A DNA stretch of 64,000 nt from Chthonomonadales bacterium (GTDB lineage Bacteria > Armatimonadota > Chthonomonadetes > Chthonomonadales > CAJBBX01): assembly GCA_020849275.1 (NCBI GenBank), contig JADLGO010000037.1, positions 1 through 64,000 of the forward strand. Direction: 5' to 3'. A model generated the notes under the pieces. The model had not been told where the DNA came from. It did not search any database and saw only the letters and a list, made by a program, of their open reading frames with translations. This document shows positions 42,131 through 50,984 of the stretch, one piece after another (the stretch's first letter is position 1; each line of letters begins with the position of its first letter). The translations under genes were made by a program, and so were the position numbers.

Positions 42131-44767
42131 ATGACGGACCGATTGCCGCGCGCGCCCGGCCGGAGGCACTGGATCCCCTGGTTCGTGCTGGCCGCCGCCC
42201 TCACCATGACCCTCGCCGCCGGCGCCTACGTCTCCGAGGCGACCGACGGCAGGGACCGCGTGCGCTTTGCCAGCGCCGTGCGGCAGACCCAGGACTGGAT
42301 CCGCGCCCGTCTGGAGACCTACATCGCCCTCCTGCGCGGCGGCGTCGGCCTCTTCTCCGCCTCCGGCACCGTCGATGCCCGTCAGTTCTACGCCTGGGCC
42401 GGCGCGCTCAACCTGCCAGACGACTACCCCGGCGTACAGGGCGTCGGCTACTCGACGCGAATACCGCGCGGGACCGAGAGTGCGCTCGTGGCGCGTATGC
42501 GCGCTCAGGGCTTCGCGGGTTTCCGCCTCTGGCCCGAGGAGCCGCGCGCGGAGCAGCACGCCATTCTGTACCTCGACCCTCTCGACGCGCGCAACCGGCA
42601 CGCGCTCGGCTACGACATGTACTCGGACCGTGTGCGGCGCGTCGCCATGGCGCGCGCCCGCGACACCGGCCAGCCCGCCGCGTCCGGCAAGGTGCAACTC
42701 GTGCAGGAGATCACCACGCGCAAGCTGCCGGGGTTCCTGGTCTACGTCCCCGTCTACGCCTCGGCCCGCGTGCCGGGCACCGTGGCGGAGCGCCGCGCCC
42801 AGTTGCGCGGCTTCGTCTACAGCCCCTTTCGCGCGCCGGTCTTCCTGGACAGACTGTTCGGCACGGAGCGCCAGCCTCCTGTCGACTACCGCGTCTACAG
42901 CGGCTCACGGGCCGACTCCGTTGCCCTGCTCTACGACTCGAACCCCGCGCCCCATCGGGCGCGCGTGCCGCGCCTGAGGGCGGTCGAGCGCTTGGATGTG
43001 GCGGGCACGCCCTGGACGCTCGAGTACGCTGCGCGACCGGAGTTCGAGCTCTCCTCGGGACACGGGCTCGTGCCCCTCACGTATGGGGGCGGGCTCTTCT
43101 TCAGCCTGGCGCTGTTCGCGGCCGCGATCGCGCAGTCGAGGGCGCGCTCGCGCGCCGAGCGGATCGCGGACCATCTGCGGCGCTCGGAGGCGACGGTGCG
43201 CGAGGACGCGCGCACGCTCGAGTTGGTCCGGCGCAGCGGCGCGCGGCTGGCGGCGGAGTTGGACCGTCGGCGGCTCGTAGAGGTGCTCACGCAGGAGGCC
43301 GGGCGGTTGGTGGGCGCGGAGCGTGGAGCCTACGTGCCCGCGCCGGGCAACGACGGGGCCAGGCTCGTCTCCGCGTGCATCTTCGCCGGCGAGACGGGCG
43401 CGACGGCCGACGAGCGCGACCCTGCGCTGCCGGGGGCGCTCGAGGCCGAGCTGGCCACGGAGGGAGTGGTCCGTGTGAGCGATACCGCGGCCGACGCCCG
43501 GTTCGGGCCGCAGGGCGCCGGCCGCCTGCGCAGCTATCTGGCCGTGCGCATCGTCTCGCGCGCGGGCGAGCCGCTCGGCGGTCTCTGGTTCGGGCACCGC
43601 GCCGCGGGCTGGTTCGCGGGCCGCCACCAGCACGCCCTCGCCGCGTTGGCCGCGCAGGCAGCGGTGGCGCTCGACAACGCGACGCTCTACGAGGAGGCAC
43701 AGCGCGAGATCGCCGAACGCAGGCAGGCAGAGGCAGCGCTGCGCGCGGGGGAGGAGCGCCTCAACGCCATCGTGACGGCCGCGCCCGACGGGATCATCAC
43801 GCTCGATGCCGCCGCGCGCATCGAGAGCCTCAACACCGCGGCCGAGGCGCTTTTCGGCTACGCCGAGGAGGAGTTGGCGGGCCGCCACGTGCGGGCCATC
43901 GTGGCCGAGGCGCCGGTCAACGGCGGCGTTGCGGCGATCGACGGCAGCAAGGCGGCGGACGGGCCGCTCGCGTGGGTGGCCGCGCCGGGAGCCGAGGCTG
44001 TCGGCCTGCGGCGCGACGGCCAGACGTTCCCCGTGGCCATCTCCTGCAGCGAGATGCGCGTGGAGGACCGAAGGCTGTTCGCGTGCATCGTGCGCGACAT
44101 CACGGAGCCGCGCCGCCATGCAGCCCATGTGGAGGCGCTCAACGAGCGGCTCCAGCGCGCGATGATGGAGACCCATCACCGCGTCAAGAACAACCTGCAG
44201 ACCATTGCCGCGATGGTGGAGATGAGCCTGCTCGACGGTAAGTCGGAGGTGCCCGTGGCGGACCTTCGGCGCATCGCGAGCCAGGTGCTGAGCCTTGCCG
44301 TCGTCCACGACATCCTGACGGAGCGTGCCCGCGCGGAAGGGAGTGCGCACGGCCTCTCGGCCCGGCGGATGCTGGCCAAGCTCCTGGCCATCCTGGAGCA
44401 GACCTCGGCGCGTTCGATCGGGCAGGAGGTGGAGGACGTCGAGCTCTCGACCCGTCAGGGGACCTCGCTCGCCATCGTGGTGAACGAGCTCGTGACAAAT
44501 GCGGTGAAGCACGGGTCGGCCAGCGTGATGGTGCGGCTGGCGCTCGCCGGGCCGGACGTGGTTCTGACCGTGTCGGACGACGGGCCCGGATTCCCCGACG
44601 GCTTCGACCCGGCAAGGGATGGGCACACGGGGCTGGAACTGGTGGAGCGCCTGAGCCGATGGGACCTGGCCGGCGCCGCGCGTTACGAGACGGCACCGGG
44701 GGGTGGAGCCCGTGTGTCGGTGCGGTTCCCGCACGCGCCGCCGGGCGCGGCCGCCCGCGAGACCTAG
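42131..44767 (+). CDS. CHASE-GAF-PAS sensor histidine kinase of the HWE/HisKA_2 type
   Basis: The 878-residue kinase has TM1 at about 17-35, an extracytoplasmic CHASE domain (about 65-275, with GVQGVGYSTRIPRG and HALGYDMYSD) and TM2 at about 315-337. A GAF domain (about 375-530), a PAS domain (about 550-670, FGYAEEELAGRHVRAIV) and the HisKA_2 motif METHHRVKNNLQTI (H682/H683) follow. The HATPase domain carries LVTNAVKHG and VSDDGPGFPDG. ATG 42131 follows the end of a GC-rich leader. It may sense small ligands through CHASE. No response-regulator gene is adjacent, so the partner must be elsewhere in the genome. It is divergent from the Gfo/Idh gene. Confidence 0.92.
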   Translation: MTDRLPRAPGRRHWIPWFVLAAALTMTLAAGAYVSEATDGRDRVRFASAVRQTQDWIRARLETYIALLRGGVGLFSASGTVDARQFYAWAGALNLPDDYPGVQGVGYSTRIPRGTESALVARMRAQGFAGFRLWPEEPRAEQHAILYLDPLDARNRHALGYDMYSDRVRRVAMARARDTGQPAASGKVQLVQEITTRKLPGFLVYVPVYASARVPGTVAERRAQLRGFVYSPFRAPVFLDRLFGTERQPPVDYRVYSGSRADSVALLYDSNPAPHRARVPRLRAVERLDVAGTPWTLEYAARPEFELSSGHGLVPLTYGGGLFFSLALFAAAIAQSRARSRAERIADHLRRSEATVREDARTLELVRRSGARLAAELDRRRLVEVLTQEAGRLVGAERGAYVPAPGNDGARLVSACIFAGETGATADERDPALPGALEAELATEGVVRVSDTAADARFGPQGAGRLRSYLAVRIVSRAGEPLGGLWFGHRAAGWFAGRHQHALAALAAQAAVALDNATLYEEAQREIAERRQAEAALRAGEERLNAIVTAAPDGIITLDAAARIESLNTAAEALFGYAEEELAGRHVRAIVAEAPVNGGVAAIDGSKAADGPLAWVAAPGAEAVGLRRDGQTFPVAISCSEMRVEDRRLFACIVRDITEPRRHAAHVEALNERLQRAMMETHHRVKNNLQTIAAMVEMSLLDGKSEVPVADLRRIASQVLSLAVVHDILTERARAEGSAHGLSARRMLAKLLAILEQTSARSIGQEVEDVELSTRQGTSLAIVVNELVTNAVKHGSASVMVRLALAGPDVVLTVSDDGPGFPDGFDPARDGHTGLELVERLSRWDLAGAARYETAPGGGARVSVRFPHAPPGAAARET

Positions 44768-44803
44768 CGGGTGGGGCGCGGTGGGCCGGGAGGGCGATGA
44801 ACG

Positions 44804-45229
44804 ATGCGGATCGCGGTGATCGATGGGATGGGGGGTGGCCTCGGCGCGCAGATCGTCGGGCGCGTGCGGCCACTGCTGCGCGCTCAGGACGAGCTGATCG
44901 CGCTCGGCGTGAACGCCATCGCGACGGCTGCCATGATGAAGGCCGGCGCGGCCGTGGGCGCCACCGGAGAGAACGCCATCGTGGTGAACGCGGCGCGCTT
45001 CGACCTGATCCTCGGCCCGGTCGGCGTGGCCATCCCGCACTCGCTGATGGGAGAGGTGACGCCAGCGATGGCGGGGGCCGTGGCGCTGAGCCCGGCCCGC
45101 AAGCTGCTGGTGCCCACGACGCAATCGCAGGGACACTTCGAGTTGATCGGAGTGGAGCCGCGCGCGCTGCACGCCTCGCTGGACGACCTCGCGGGGCGCG
45201 TGGCGCGCCTGCTGACGGAAGCGGGCTGA
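44804..45229 (+). CDS. DUF3842 family protein
   Basis: The 141-residue protein matches DUF3842: MRIAVIDGMGGGLGAQIVGR at the start with a glycine-rich loop, then the patterns IALGVNAIATAAMMKAGA, GENAIVVNAARFDLILGPVG and SPARKLLVPTTQS. The predicted alpha/beta fold and N-terminal GGGxG loop suggest nucleotide or flavin binding, but no function has been proven. It starts 36 bases after the kinase stop on the same strand and could be co-transcribed. A second possible ATG at 44796 is out of frame. It converges with nadD. Confidence 0.85.
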   Translation: MRIAVIDGMGGGLGAQIVGRVRPLLRAQDELIALGVNAIATAAMMKAGAAVGATGENAIVVNAARFDLILGPVGVAIPHSLMGEVTPAMAGAVALSPARKLLVPTTQSQGHFELIGVEPRALHASLDDLAGRVARLLTEAG

Positions 45230-45241
45230 ACGGATGCGGGG

Positions 45242-45847
45242 TCAGGGAACGGGCGTCGCGCGATAGAGACGCTGCTCGGAGATATAGGCCGCGACCGGGT
45301 CTGGCGTGAGGTAGCGCACGGGAAGGCCGCAGCGCGCCCGCTCGCGGATGGCCGTCGCGGAGATGTCGAGGTAGGCGCTGGTGAGCGGAACGAGGCGCTC
45401 CATGTAGCGCGGCTCGAGCACGCCGCACAGCCAGTCCAGGGAGTAGCCGGGGCGCGCCGCGACCACGATGGTGCTCAGGCGCAGCACCTCGGCCGGCCGG
45501 TGCCACGTGGCGATCTCGGCGACGGCATCGGAGCCGGTGAGGAAGAAGAGGTCGGCTCCCGGGTTCGCCTCGTGCAGCGCGGCAAGCGTGTCCGCCGTGT
45601 AGGAGGGACCCTCGCGGTCGATCTCGAGGCGCGACGCCTCGAAGGCGGGATTGGCGCGCACGGCCCGCTCCACCATCGCCACCCGGTGCTCGGGCGAAGT
45701 GGTCTCCGCGGCCGACTTGTGCGCGGGCGTGCCGTTGGGAATGAAGAGCACGCGGTCAAGACCGATCTGGACGCGCGCGTCCTCGGCAACGAGCAGGTGC
45801 GCGAAGTGGATGGGGTCGAAGGTGCCGCCGAGGATGCCCAGTCGCAT
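45242..45847 (-). CDS. nadD: nicotinate-nucleotide adenylyltransferase
   Basis: The 201-residue enzyme adenylates nicotinate mononucleotide in NAD synthesis. The nucleotidyltransferase motif GGTFDPIHFAHL (8-19) contains the variant HFAH in place of HxGH. The C-terminal LDISATAIRERA has the ISxTxIR motif, and FIPNGTPAHKS is the NaMN contact region. Length is typical. It lies 6 bases downstream of proA on the same strand; a proA-nadD pairing occurs widely in bacteria next to obg/proB, which are not in this window. It converges with the DUF3842 gene. Confidence 0.93.
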   Translation of the reverse strand: MRLGILGGTFDPIHFAHLLVAEDARVQIGLDRVLFIPNGTPAHKSAAETTSPEHRVAMVERAVRANPAFEASRLEIDREGPSYTADTLAALHEANPGADLFFLTGSDAVAEIATWHRPAEVLRLSTIVVAARPGYSLDWLCGVLEPRYMERLVPLTSAYLDISATAIRERARCGLPVRYLTPDPVAAYISEQRLYRATPVP

Positions 45848-45853
45848 GGGTGT

Positions 45854-47104
45854 TCAGGCGCGGATCTGCCCGGAGCCGCGGACGACATATTTATGCGTGG
45901 TGAGCTCGGCCAGGCCCATCGGGCCGCGCGCGTGGAGCTTCTGGTTGCTGATGCCCACCTCGGCGCCGAAGCCAAACTCGCAGCCGTCCGTGAAGCGCGT
46001 GGAGGCGTTGACATAGACGCACGCCGCGTCGACCTCGCGGCAGAAGCGCTGTGCCGCCGAGTAGTCCTCGGTGACGATGGCCTCGCTGTGGCGCGTGCCG
46101 TGGCGCTCGATGTGCTCGATTGCGGCTTCCAGGTCCGCCACCACGCGCACGGCGAGCACCAGGCTCAGATACTCCGTGTCCCAGTCCTCGTCGGTCGCGG
46201 CGCGAGCGCCGGGGAGGATCTCGCGGGCGCGCTCGCAGGCGCGCAACTCCACGCCAGCCTCCATCAACCGCGCCGCCGCCGCCGGTAGGAACTCCTCGGC
46301 CACCACGTCGTGCACCAGCAGCGTTTCCATGGCGTTGCACACCGAGGGGCGTGAGCACTTGGCGTTCACCACGATCTCGACCGCCATGTCCATGTCGGCG
46401 GTGGCGTCGACGTAGATATGGCAGTTGCCGGTCCCGGTCTCGATGACGGGTACGGTGGCGTTCTCGACAACGCTGCGGATCAGGCCGGCCCCGCCCCGCG
46501 GGATGAGCACGTCCACGAGGCCGTTCAGGCGCATGAGCTCCCGGGCCGACTCCCGATCGGCGGACGCGACTACCTGCACGGCGTCCGCGGGCAGTCCGGC
46601 CGCCTCCACGGCGGCCCGTAGCCGCTCGGCGATGGCCAGGTTGCTTCGGAGCGCGTCGGAGCCGCCGCGCAGGATGCAGGCGTTGCCGGACTTCAGGCAC
46701 AGGCCCGCGGCGTCCGCCGTCACGTTGGGGCGCGACTCGTAGATGATGCCGACGACCCCTAGCGGCACACGGACGCGCGCGATCTCCAGCCCGTTCGGCC
46801 GCTGCCAGCCCCCGATGACCTCGCCGACGGGATCCGGCAAGGCCGCGATCTGGCGCAGGCCCTCCGCCATGCCGGCGATGCGCGCCGGCGTGAGGGCGAG
46901 CCGGTCCAACAGGGCCGAGGCGGTGCCGTGCTCGCGGGCCCGCGCAAGGTCGACCCCGTTGGCCGCCAGCACGGAGTCCCCCTCGCGGCAGAGGGCGTCG
47001 GCCATCCCGCGCAGCGCGGCTTCGCGCGCGGCGGAAGGCGTGTTGCCGAGGAGGCGCGCGGCCGCGCGAGCGCGCAGGGCCATGTCGCGGACGGTATCAT
47101 TCAT
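45854..47104 (-). CDS. proA: gamma-glutamyl phosphate reductase
   Basis: The 416-residue enzyme of the aldehyde dehydrogenase superfamily reduces gamma-glutamyl phosphate to the semialdehyde in proline synthesis. The catalytic Cys is in [18 protein letters not shown]; the NADPH contacts are near [16 protein letters not shown] and [10 protein letters not shown]; and the C-terminal [19 protein letters not shown] is typical of ProA. ATG 47104 is preceded by GGGGGAGG, 7 bases upstream; a longer reading to 47350 would be noise. The partner glutamate 5-kinase gene (proB) is absent here and must lie elsewhere. Confidence 0.95.
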   Translation of the reverse strand: MNDTVRDMALRARAAARLLGNTPSAAREAALRGMADALCREGDSVLAANGVDLARAREHGTASALLDRLALTPARIAGMAEGLRQIAALPDPVGEVIGGWQRPNGLEIARVRVPLGVVGIIYESRPNVTADAAGLCLKSGNACILRGGSDALRSNLAIAERLRAAVEAAGLPADAVQVVASADRESARELMRLNGLVDVLIPRGGAGLIRSVVENATVPVIETGTGNCHIYVDATADMDMAVEIVVNAKCSRPSVCNAMETLLVHDVVAEEFLPAAAARLMEAGVELRACERAREILPGARAATDEDWDTEYLSLVLAVRVVADLEAAIEHIERHGTRHSEAIVTEDYSAAQRFCREVDAACVYVNASTRFTDGCEFGFGAEVGISNQKLHARGPMGLAELTTHKYVVRGSGQIRA

Positions 47105-47250
47105 CGAAAGACCTCCCCCCTGCCGGCCCACGGGCCTAGGATGGCCGAATCCGCGCGCCGGGCGCGCGATTCCCATACTTCGGCGGGTTCGGCGCCGGGC
47201 CGCGAGACGGAAGAACACAGCGGGTTCCGGCGTCGCGGAGGAACGATGCC

Positions 47251-47496
47251 ATGGTGCAACGCACGACAGGGATCGGCGGTGCGCCTGAGTCGGCCACGCA
47301 AGAAGCCAGTGCTGTCGCCGCGGAGGCGCGGAGCCGCACCGTCCCTGCACATGTCAGGGCCCGGGAAGAGGCGGAACCCATTCGTACCGTGGTCATGCAA
47401 GCCCTGACACAGGCGCCGCACGTCGACGCGGTGACGGTGCAGCTCCGGTACGCCTCCAGAAAAGCGACGCCAGAGCGGCTAGACATGCTGGTCTAG
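47251..47496 (+). CDS. possible small hypothetical protein, 81 residues
   Basis: An 81-residue open frame starts at ATG 47251, 8 bases after GGAGGA (47237-47242), in the gap between proA and the proline-rich membrane protein. Composition is unusual for the region: few cysteines or aromatics, and a second half ([40 protein letters not shown]) that looks protein-like with amphipathic helix and strand. No family is recognised. It may be a real small cytosolic protein or chance; the good ribosome site is its main support. Confidence 0.35.
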   Translation: MVQRTTGIGGAPESATQEASAVAAEARSRTVPAHVRAREEAEPIRTVVMQALTQAPHVDAVTVQLRYASRKATPERLDMLV

Positions 47497-47556
47497 GCGC
47501 GCCGAGGGGTACGGCCGCTCCGTACCCCTCCTGCCTGTGTGCCCGGCGTCCCACCT

Positions 47557-48249
47557 TCAGGGGTCGAGCGACTCGCCCTGCTGGATGCTTCCGCCGCTCC
47601 CGGAGCCGCGCGGCGGGGGCGCGGTGTCGGCGCGTCGGCTCCGCTGTCGGGGTCGACGCACGTCACTCTCCTGCTCTGAGGGAGGCCGATCCCGCGTCAC
47701 GCGCCGCTCGAGCTCGGCACGGGGCGCCCCGCGCTGACGGCGCGGTCGGTCCGCTGATCGGGTGTCGCCATCGTCGCGAGCCGGGTCGGACGAGGCGGTG
47801 TCCCCATTCGGCTCCACCGCGGGCGCCGGCCGTGAGCCGTCCGCCTGGTCCGCCGAGGTCTGCTCGGCCTGTGTGCCGGGGCCGTCCGCCGCCGGCTCGC
47901 CCGAGGGCTGGGCACCGGCGTCGGGCGTCTCGGCCGGCTGCACGCCGGCCGGCTTCGCCGGCGCGATGTCGATGTCCGGCTCCACGGCGCGGCTGCCACG
48001 GCGCGCGGCCTGGACCGGCGGCGCCGGCGGCGGGGGCGCTGTGCTGGCGCGGCTGGGGCTCTCCTGAACCGTGTGGGGCGACGGCTCGCCGCGATCGCCG
48101 CCAACGAAGCGGAGCAGCGGCGAGAGGACCAGGGCCCCGAGGACGAAAGAGGCGACGGCCAGGAAAACCCAGAAGGCGAGCGTCTTGAGCACGCTGCCAC
48201 CCCCGGGTCCCGCCGTCGCGCTTCCCCGGCCCCCCTTGCGAGCACCCAT
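47557..48249 (-). CDS. single-pass membrane protein with Pro/Ala/Arg-rich tail
   Basis: The 230-residue protein has one TM at about 22-43 (LAFWVFLAVASFVLGALVL) preceded by a basic, glycine-rich cytoplasmic stretch, so the C-terminus is probably outside. The remaining 180 residues are low-complexity (Pro, Ala, Asp, Glu, then Arg) and likely disordered, ending in a Gly/Ser stretch. No domain is recognised; such tails occur in envelope linkers and in RodZ-like or anti-sigma-like anchors. ATG 48249 is preferred over GTG 48261 because GAGGAAG lies just upstream of it. A strong promoter reads at 48325-48297 on the same strand. Confidence 0.6.
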   Translation of the reverse strand: MGARKGGRGSATAGPGGGSVLKTLAFWVFLAVASFVLGALVLSPLLRFVGGDRGEPSPHTVQESPSRASTAPPPPAPPVQAARRGSRAVEPDIDIAPAKPAGVQPAETPDAGAQPSGEPAADGPGTQAEQTSADQADGSRPAPAVEPNGDTASSDPARDDGDTRSADRPRRQRGAPRAELERRVTRDRPPSEQESDVRRPRQRSRRADTAPPPRGSGSGGSIQQGESLDP

Positions 48250-48662
48250 GAGCTTCCTCACTGCGCTTCGGCGCGCCGGCCGAACGGTGTCGGTGTAGTG
48301 TACTGTGCCGCCGGTGCGTTGTCAAGGCGACTCGGGAGCAGGCGACTCGCGAGCGGATCTGCCCTGCCAGGTGTGGCGATCTACTGGGTGGCGGTGCCGG
48401 GTACCGCGCGGTCGCGCCCGGCGCCGCCTCCGCATGAGTGTGCGGCTCGTGCGACGGTGGCAGCGAGTCGTCGGCCCAGCGGCGCGGCGCGCCGTCGAAG
48501 CATGGCATCGCGTCGGTGCTGGCTCAACGCCATTCCGGGTTGTCGCGGACGTTGCGCACACGCCTGCCCAGCATTGGCTCCCATGGGGCGGATTCCATAT
48601 TAAGCCCGCGCCCGCCATTATTTAGCCAGGTGTGTGTAATGGTCGTGGCGAGAGGAGCTATC
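48250..48662. other. intergenic region with two divergent promoters
   Basis: This 413-base spacer lies between the Pro-rich membrane protein (minus) and the SGNH lipoprotein (plus). It holds the TTGACA-TACACT promoter of the former and, for the latter, TTGGCT (48574-48579), an 18-base spacer and TATTAA (48598-48603), about 60 bases upstream of its start. I see no conserved reading frame in the remaining 200 bases. Confidence 0.4.
48297..48325 (-). promoter_or_regulatory. sigma-A type promoter of the Pro-rich membrane protein gene
   Basis: On the minus strand TTGACA (48325-48320), a 17-base spacer and TACACT (48302-48297) form a near-consensus promoter, 48 bases upstream of ATG 48249. This also supports the reality of that otherwise unrecognised gene. 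Confidence 0.75.
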
Positions 48663-49898
48663 GTGAACGTTACGAGGTATGTTGGCGCCTGGATCGATGC
48701 GTGCATGCTGTCCATCGTGCTCCTGCTGTCCGGGTGCGCCTCCGCGGGCGCGGCTCCGCTGCGGGTGGTGACGGTCGGCGACAGCATCACGAACGGGTAC
48801 ACCCCGTACCTGGCCGAGGGGTTGCCTGGCTATCGCGTGATCGGCCGCGGCGCGAGCGGCGCGAGCGCGCGGCAGTGGGCCGACACGACGCTGGAGACGG
48901 CCCTCGCCGATGACCCCGACGTCGTGTGTGTCCTGCTCGGCACCAACGACGCGGCCCGGGCCATCCACTCCCCCGGGCAGATCGCGATCTACCGCGCTGC
49001 CATGGGCGAGATCCTGGAGCGCGTCGCGGCCGCCAGGAACGGCAGGGATCGGGCGCCGCTCACCATCCTGGGCACCGTCATCCCCATCGTGGCCCCCAGC
49101 CCGTATGCGGCGGCGACACCCATGATCGCCGACACAATCGATCCCTGGCTGCGCGCCGAGGCCGACTCCCGCGGGATCCTCGTGGTCGACCTCTTCGCCG
49201 ACGTCGAGGCCCTCGACGACCATATGGCGCTCTACCGCGACGGAGTACACCTGAGCGCCGAGGGGTACCGGTGGATGGCGGGCGAGTGGGCCGCGGCGAT
49301 ACGCTCTCTGGTCAATACCCGTCCATGGGTCGGCGACCGCTCCGGCCTTGCGGGGCGCAGCGTCTCTTTCTGGGGCTACCTGTGGAACCGGGCCGGCCCG
49401 GCGATGCCCGACAGGCCGCTGACGCTCGAGGTGAACGGCGGGAGCGTGGCCGAGGGCGTCACCGGAGCCGACGGCCGCTGCCTGCTGACCTTCACGGTTC
49501 CCGAGGGCACGGATCCCGGCGTGCTTGAGGTGCGCCTGCGCTATGAAGGCGACATGAGCACCTTTGGAGGCGTGGCCGAGAGCCGGCTGCAGGTGAGCGT
49601 GCCCACCTGGATGTGGGTGGGCAACCGCGCGCAGACCGCGGGCAAGGCCATTCAGTTCTGGGGCTACCTGCAGCGCAAGGACACACGCGAACCCATCGTG
49701 GGCCGCACCGTCTGGCTTTCCATCGGCGGTGAGCGCGCCGCGAGCGCCGTCACGGGCTCCGATGGACGGGCGCTGCTCACCTACCGCATTCCGGCGACGA
49801 AGACGCCCGGAGCCTACGCGGTGTCCGTCGAGTTCGTTGGAGCCGATGGGTACCTCGCTGGACGCGCGGCGAGCACGCTGACCGTGACGGCGCCCTGA
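48663..49898 (+). CDS. SGNH/GDSL hydrolase lipoprotein with two Ig-like domains
   Basis: The 411-residue protein has a lipoprotein signal (LSIVLLLSGCAS; lipobox Cys at about residue 24), placing it on the outer or cytoplasmic membrane surface. The SGNH domain (about 30-220) carries VVTVGDSITNGY (catalytic Ser), VCVLLGTNDAA (Asn) and DGVHLS (Asp/His). Two similar Ig-like modules follow (about 222-312 and 313-411; TWMWVGNRAQTAGKAIQFWG and RPWVGDRSGLAGRSVSFWG). GTG 48663 follows GAGGAG, 5 bases upstream. Its last 36 codons and flank are copied almost exactly at 51781-51973 (see repeat). Likely an esterase or acetyl-xylan/glycan deacylase; the substrate is unknown. Confidence 0.85.
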   Translation: MNVTRYVGAWIDACMLSIVLLLSGCASAGAAPLRVVTVGDSITNGYTPYLAEGLPGYRVIGRGASGASARQWADTTLETALADDPDVVCVLLGTNDAARAIHSPGQIAIYRAAMGEILERVAAARNGRDRAPLTILGTVIPIVAPSPYAAATPMIADTIDPWLRAEADSRGILVVDLFADVEALDDHMALYRDGVHLSAEGYRWMAGEWAAAIRSLVNTRPWVGDRSGLAGRSVSFWGYLWNRAGPAMPDRPLTLEVNGGSVAEGVTGADGRCLLTFTVPEGTDPGVLEVRLRYEGDMSTFGGVAESRLQVSVPTWMWVGNRAQTAGKAIQFWGYLQRKDTREPIVGRTVWLSIGGERAASAVTGSDGRALLTYRIPATKTPGAYAVSVEFVGADGYLAGRAASTLTVTAP

Positions 49899-49983
49899 CG
49901 CTCGTGGCGAGGGCCGTGTGCCGCGCGGCGGGCCGGGCGACCCGCGTCGGCACGGCTCCTCGCCGGGGCTCCGGAAGCGATGG
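49791..49983 (+). repeat. 193-bp direct repeat, copy 1
   Basis: The last 108 bases of the SGNH gene plus 85 bases of flank are repeated at 51781-51973 at a constant offset of 1990 bases. Reading both copies by eye I count one mismatch in the coding part (C/T at position 49806) and about six in the flank between 49908 and 49929; the final 54 bases are identical. The copies frame a vapBC pair and an IS3 remnant. Copy 1 is the functional gene end. Confidence 0.9.
49906..49964 (+). terminator. long stem-loop after the SGNH gene
   Basis: GGCGAGG (49906-49912) pairs with CCTCGCC (49958-49964), extended inwards by GCCGTG against CACGGC. It starts 8 bases after the stop codon. No T tract follows. 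In repeat copy 2 the two changed bases of the outer stem still allow G-T wobble pairs. Confidence 0.4.
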
Positions 49984-50089
49984 CGCGCGGCGGCAGGCAG
50001 AGGCTGCTGAACGTAATCTCAGATCAGGTCTTCCGGCACCGAGATAGCCCCGACGTGCCTGCCCGTTCCATCATCACCTCACGCCTGCC

Positions 50090-50566
50090 CTATCTGCCAA
50101 CGGAACCCTCACCGTCCCTTTCGGCGATATCTCGCCAGTGCTTGGCCGGGATGAAGCGCGCCAAGTGCCCAACATTATCGCTGGCCACGATAATCTCGTC
50201 GGCGGGAACTCCTGCCGTGAGCGCCTGGGCTGCCAGGATCACGTCCCCATCCAGGGACTTCGCATCGGCGGTGGGCTGCCCCTGCCGCCGGGCCTCTGCC
50301 CAGAGGCGAGCCGCCAGCACCATCGCCTCCGTGGTGATGGGCAGGTACTCCAGCGCCTCCTTGACGCGGTCCAGGCGGGCAAGACCAGCACTCTTGGTGG
50401 CGCGCAGCAGCTCGCGGCGCACTTCATAGTCGGCGATCTCCGGCACGAGCACCCGGATGCCGGCCGCAATCTGCGCTTCCAGCCACTGCTGGCAGGCGTC
50501 GTTCAGGGGTGAGGATTTTGGGTTGGAGACCCTGCCGAGTGGTCCGGCATCCAGTGCAATGACCAT
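50090..50566 (-). CDS. VapC-like PIN domain toxin
   Basis: The 158-residue PIN domain protein has the usual acidic residues: D6 in IALDAGPLGR, E43/E48 in VPEIADYEVRREL, the LDGDVILAAQAL region and D129 in IVASDNVGHL. VapC toxins are Mg-dependent RNases, often against initiator tRNA or rRNA. Its start overlaps the stop of the antitoxin gene by one base (TGATG at 50564-50568), as expected for a toxin-antitoxin pair. The gene lies inside the interval bracketed by the 193-bp repeat, next to an IS remnant, suggesting acquisition with mobile DNA. Confidence 0.82.
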   Translation of the reverse strand: MVIALDAGPLGRVSNPKSSPLNDACQQWLEAQIAAGIRVLVPEIADYEVRRELLRATKSAGLARLDRVKEALEYLPITTEAMVLAARLWAEARRQGQPTADAKSLDGDVILAAQALTAGVPADEIIVASDNVGHLARFIPAKHWRDIAERDGEGSVGR

Positions 50567-50835
50567 CAGGCAAACCGCTCTCTCGCAGAAAGGCGGTCGT
50601 CGTTCACCGCAGTTTTGAGGTAGGCAAACGTCTCCCGCTGCTCGGCGTCATCCCCCAGGTCGCGCACGGAGCGCAGCAGGGAGAGCGAACGCTCCCGCTG
50701 CTTGGCTTTCGTGAGCGGTGGCATGGCGTCAGCGACCAGACGCACAATGAAGTCTTCGACTGGAAGCGACTGTTTGGCAGCTTCCGCTTGGATACGAGCT
50801 TCCACGTCCGGTGGCAGGTTGATGGTTACGCTCAT
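50566..50835 (-). CDS. VapB-like ribbon-helix-helix antitoxin
   Basis: The 89-residue protein starts with a ribbon-helix-helix motif (MSVTINLPPDVEARIQAEAA, then KQSLPVEDFIVRLVADAM), typical of DNA-binding antitoxins that autorepress. The C-terminal 45 residues are charged and likely bind and block the toxin. ATG 50835 is preferred because AAGGAG (50850-50845) is 9 bases upstream; an in-frame GTG at 50841 is too close to it. It is translationally coupled to the PIN toxin gene. Confidence 0.78.
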   Translation of the reverse strand: MSVTINLPPDVEARIQAEAAKQSLPVEDFIVRLVADAMPPLTKAKQRERSLSLLRSVRDLGDDAEQRETFAYLKTAVNDDRLSARERFA

Positions 50836-50841
50836 GCGCAC

Positions 50842-50984
50842 AGGCTCCTTTCGTCAAACCGGTCTCTTGGTCCCCTCAGTGTAGCCCAGTGGCGCCCAAG
50901 TCGCAAGGTCTGCCACGGCGAGCAGCGGAACGTGTCAAGGGTAGTGAGGCACTCTCCTCGCGTGATCTGGTGCCTCCCGCGGTC
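50842..50984. other. upstream region of vapBC, no gene
   Basis: About 140 bases between the antitoxin start and the decayed transposase. This should contain the autoregulated vapBC promoter. I see no clear -35/-10 pair and no recognisable operator by eye. Confidence 0.3.
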
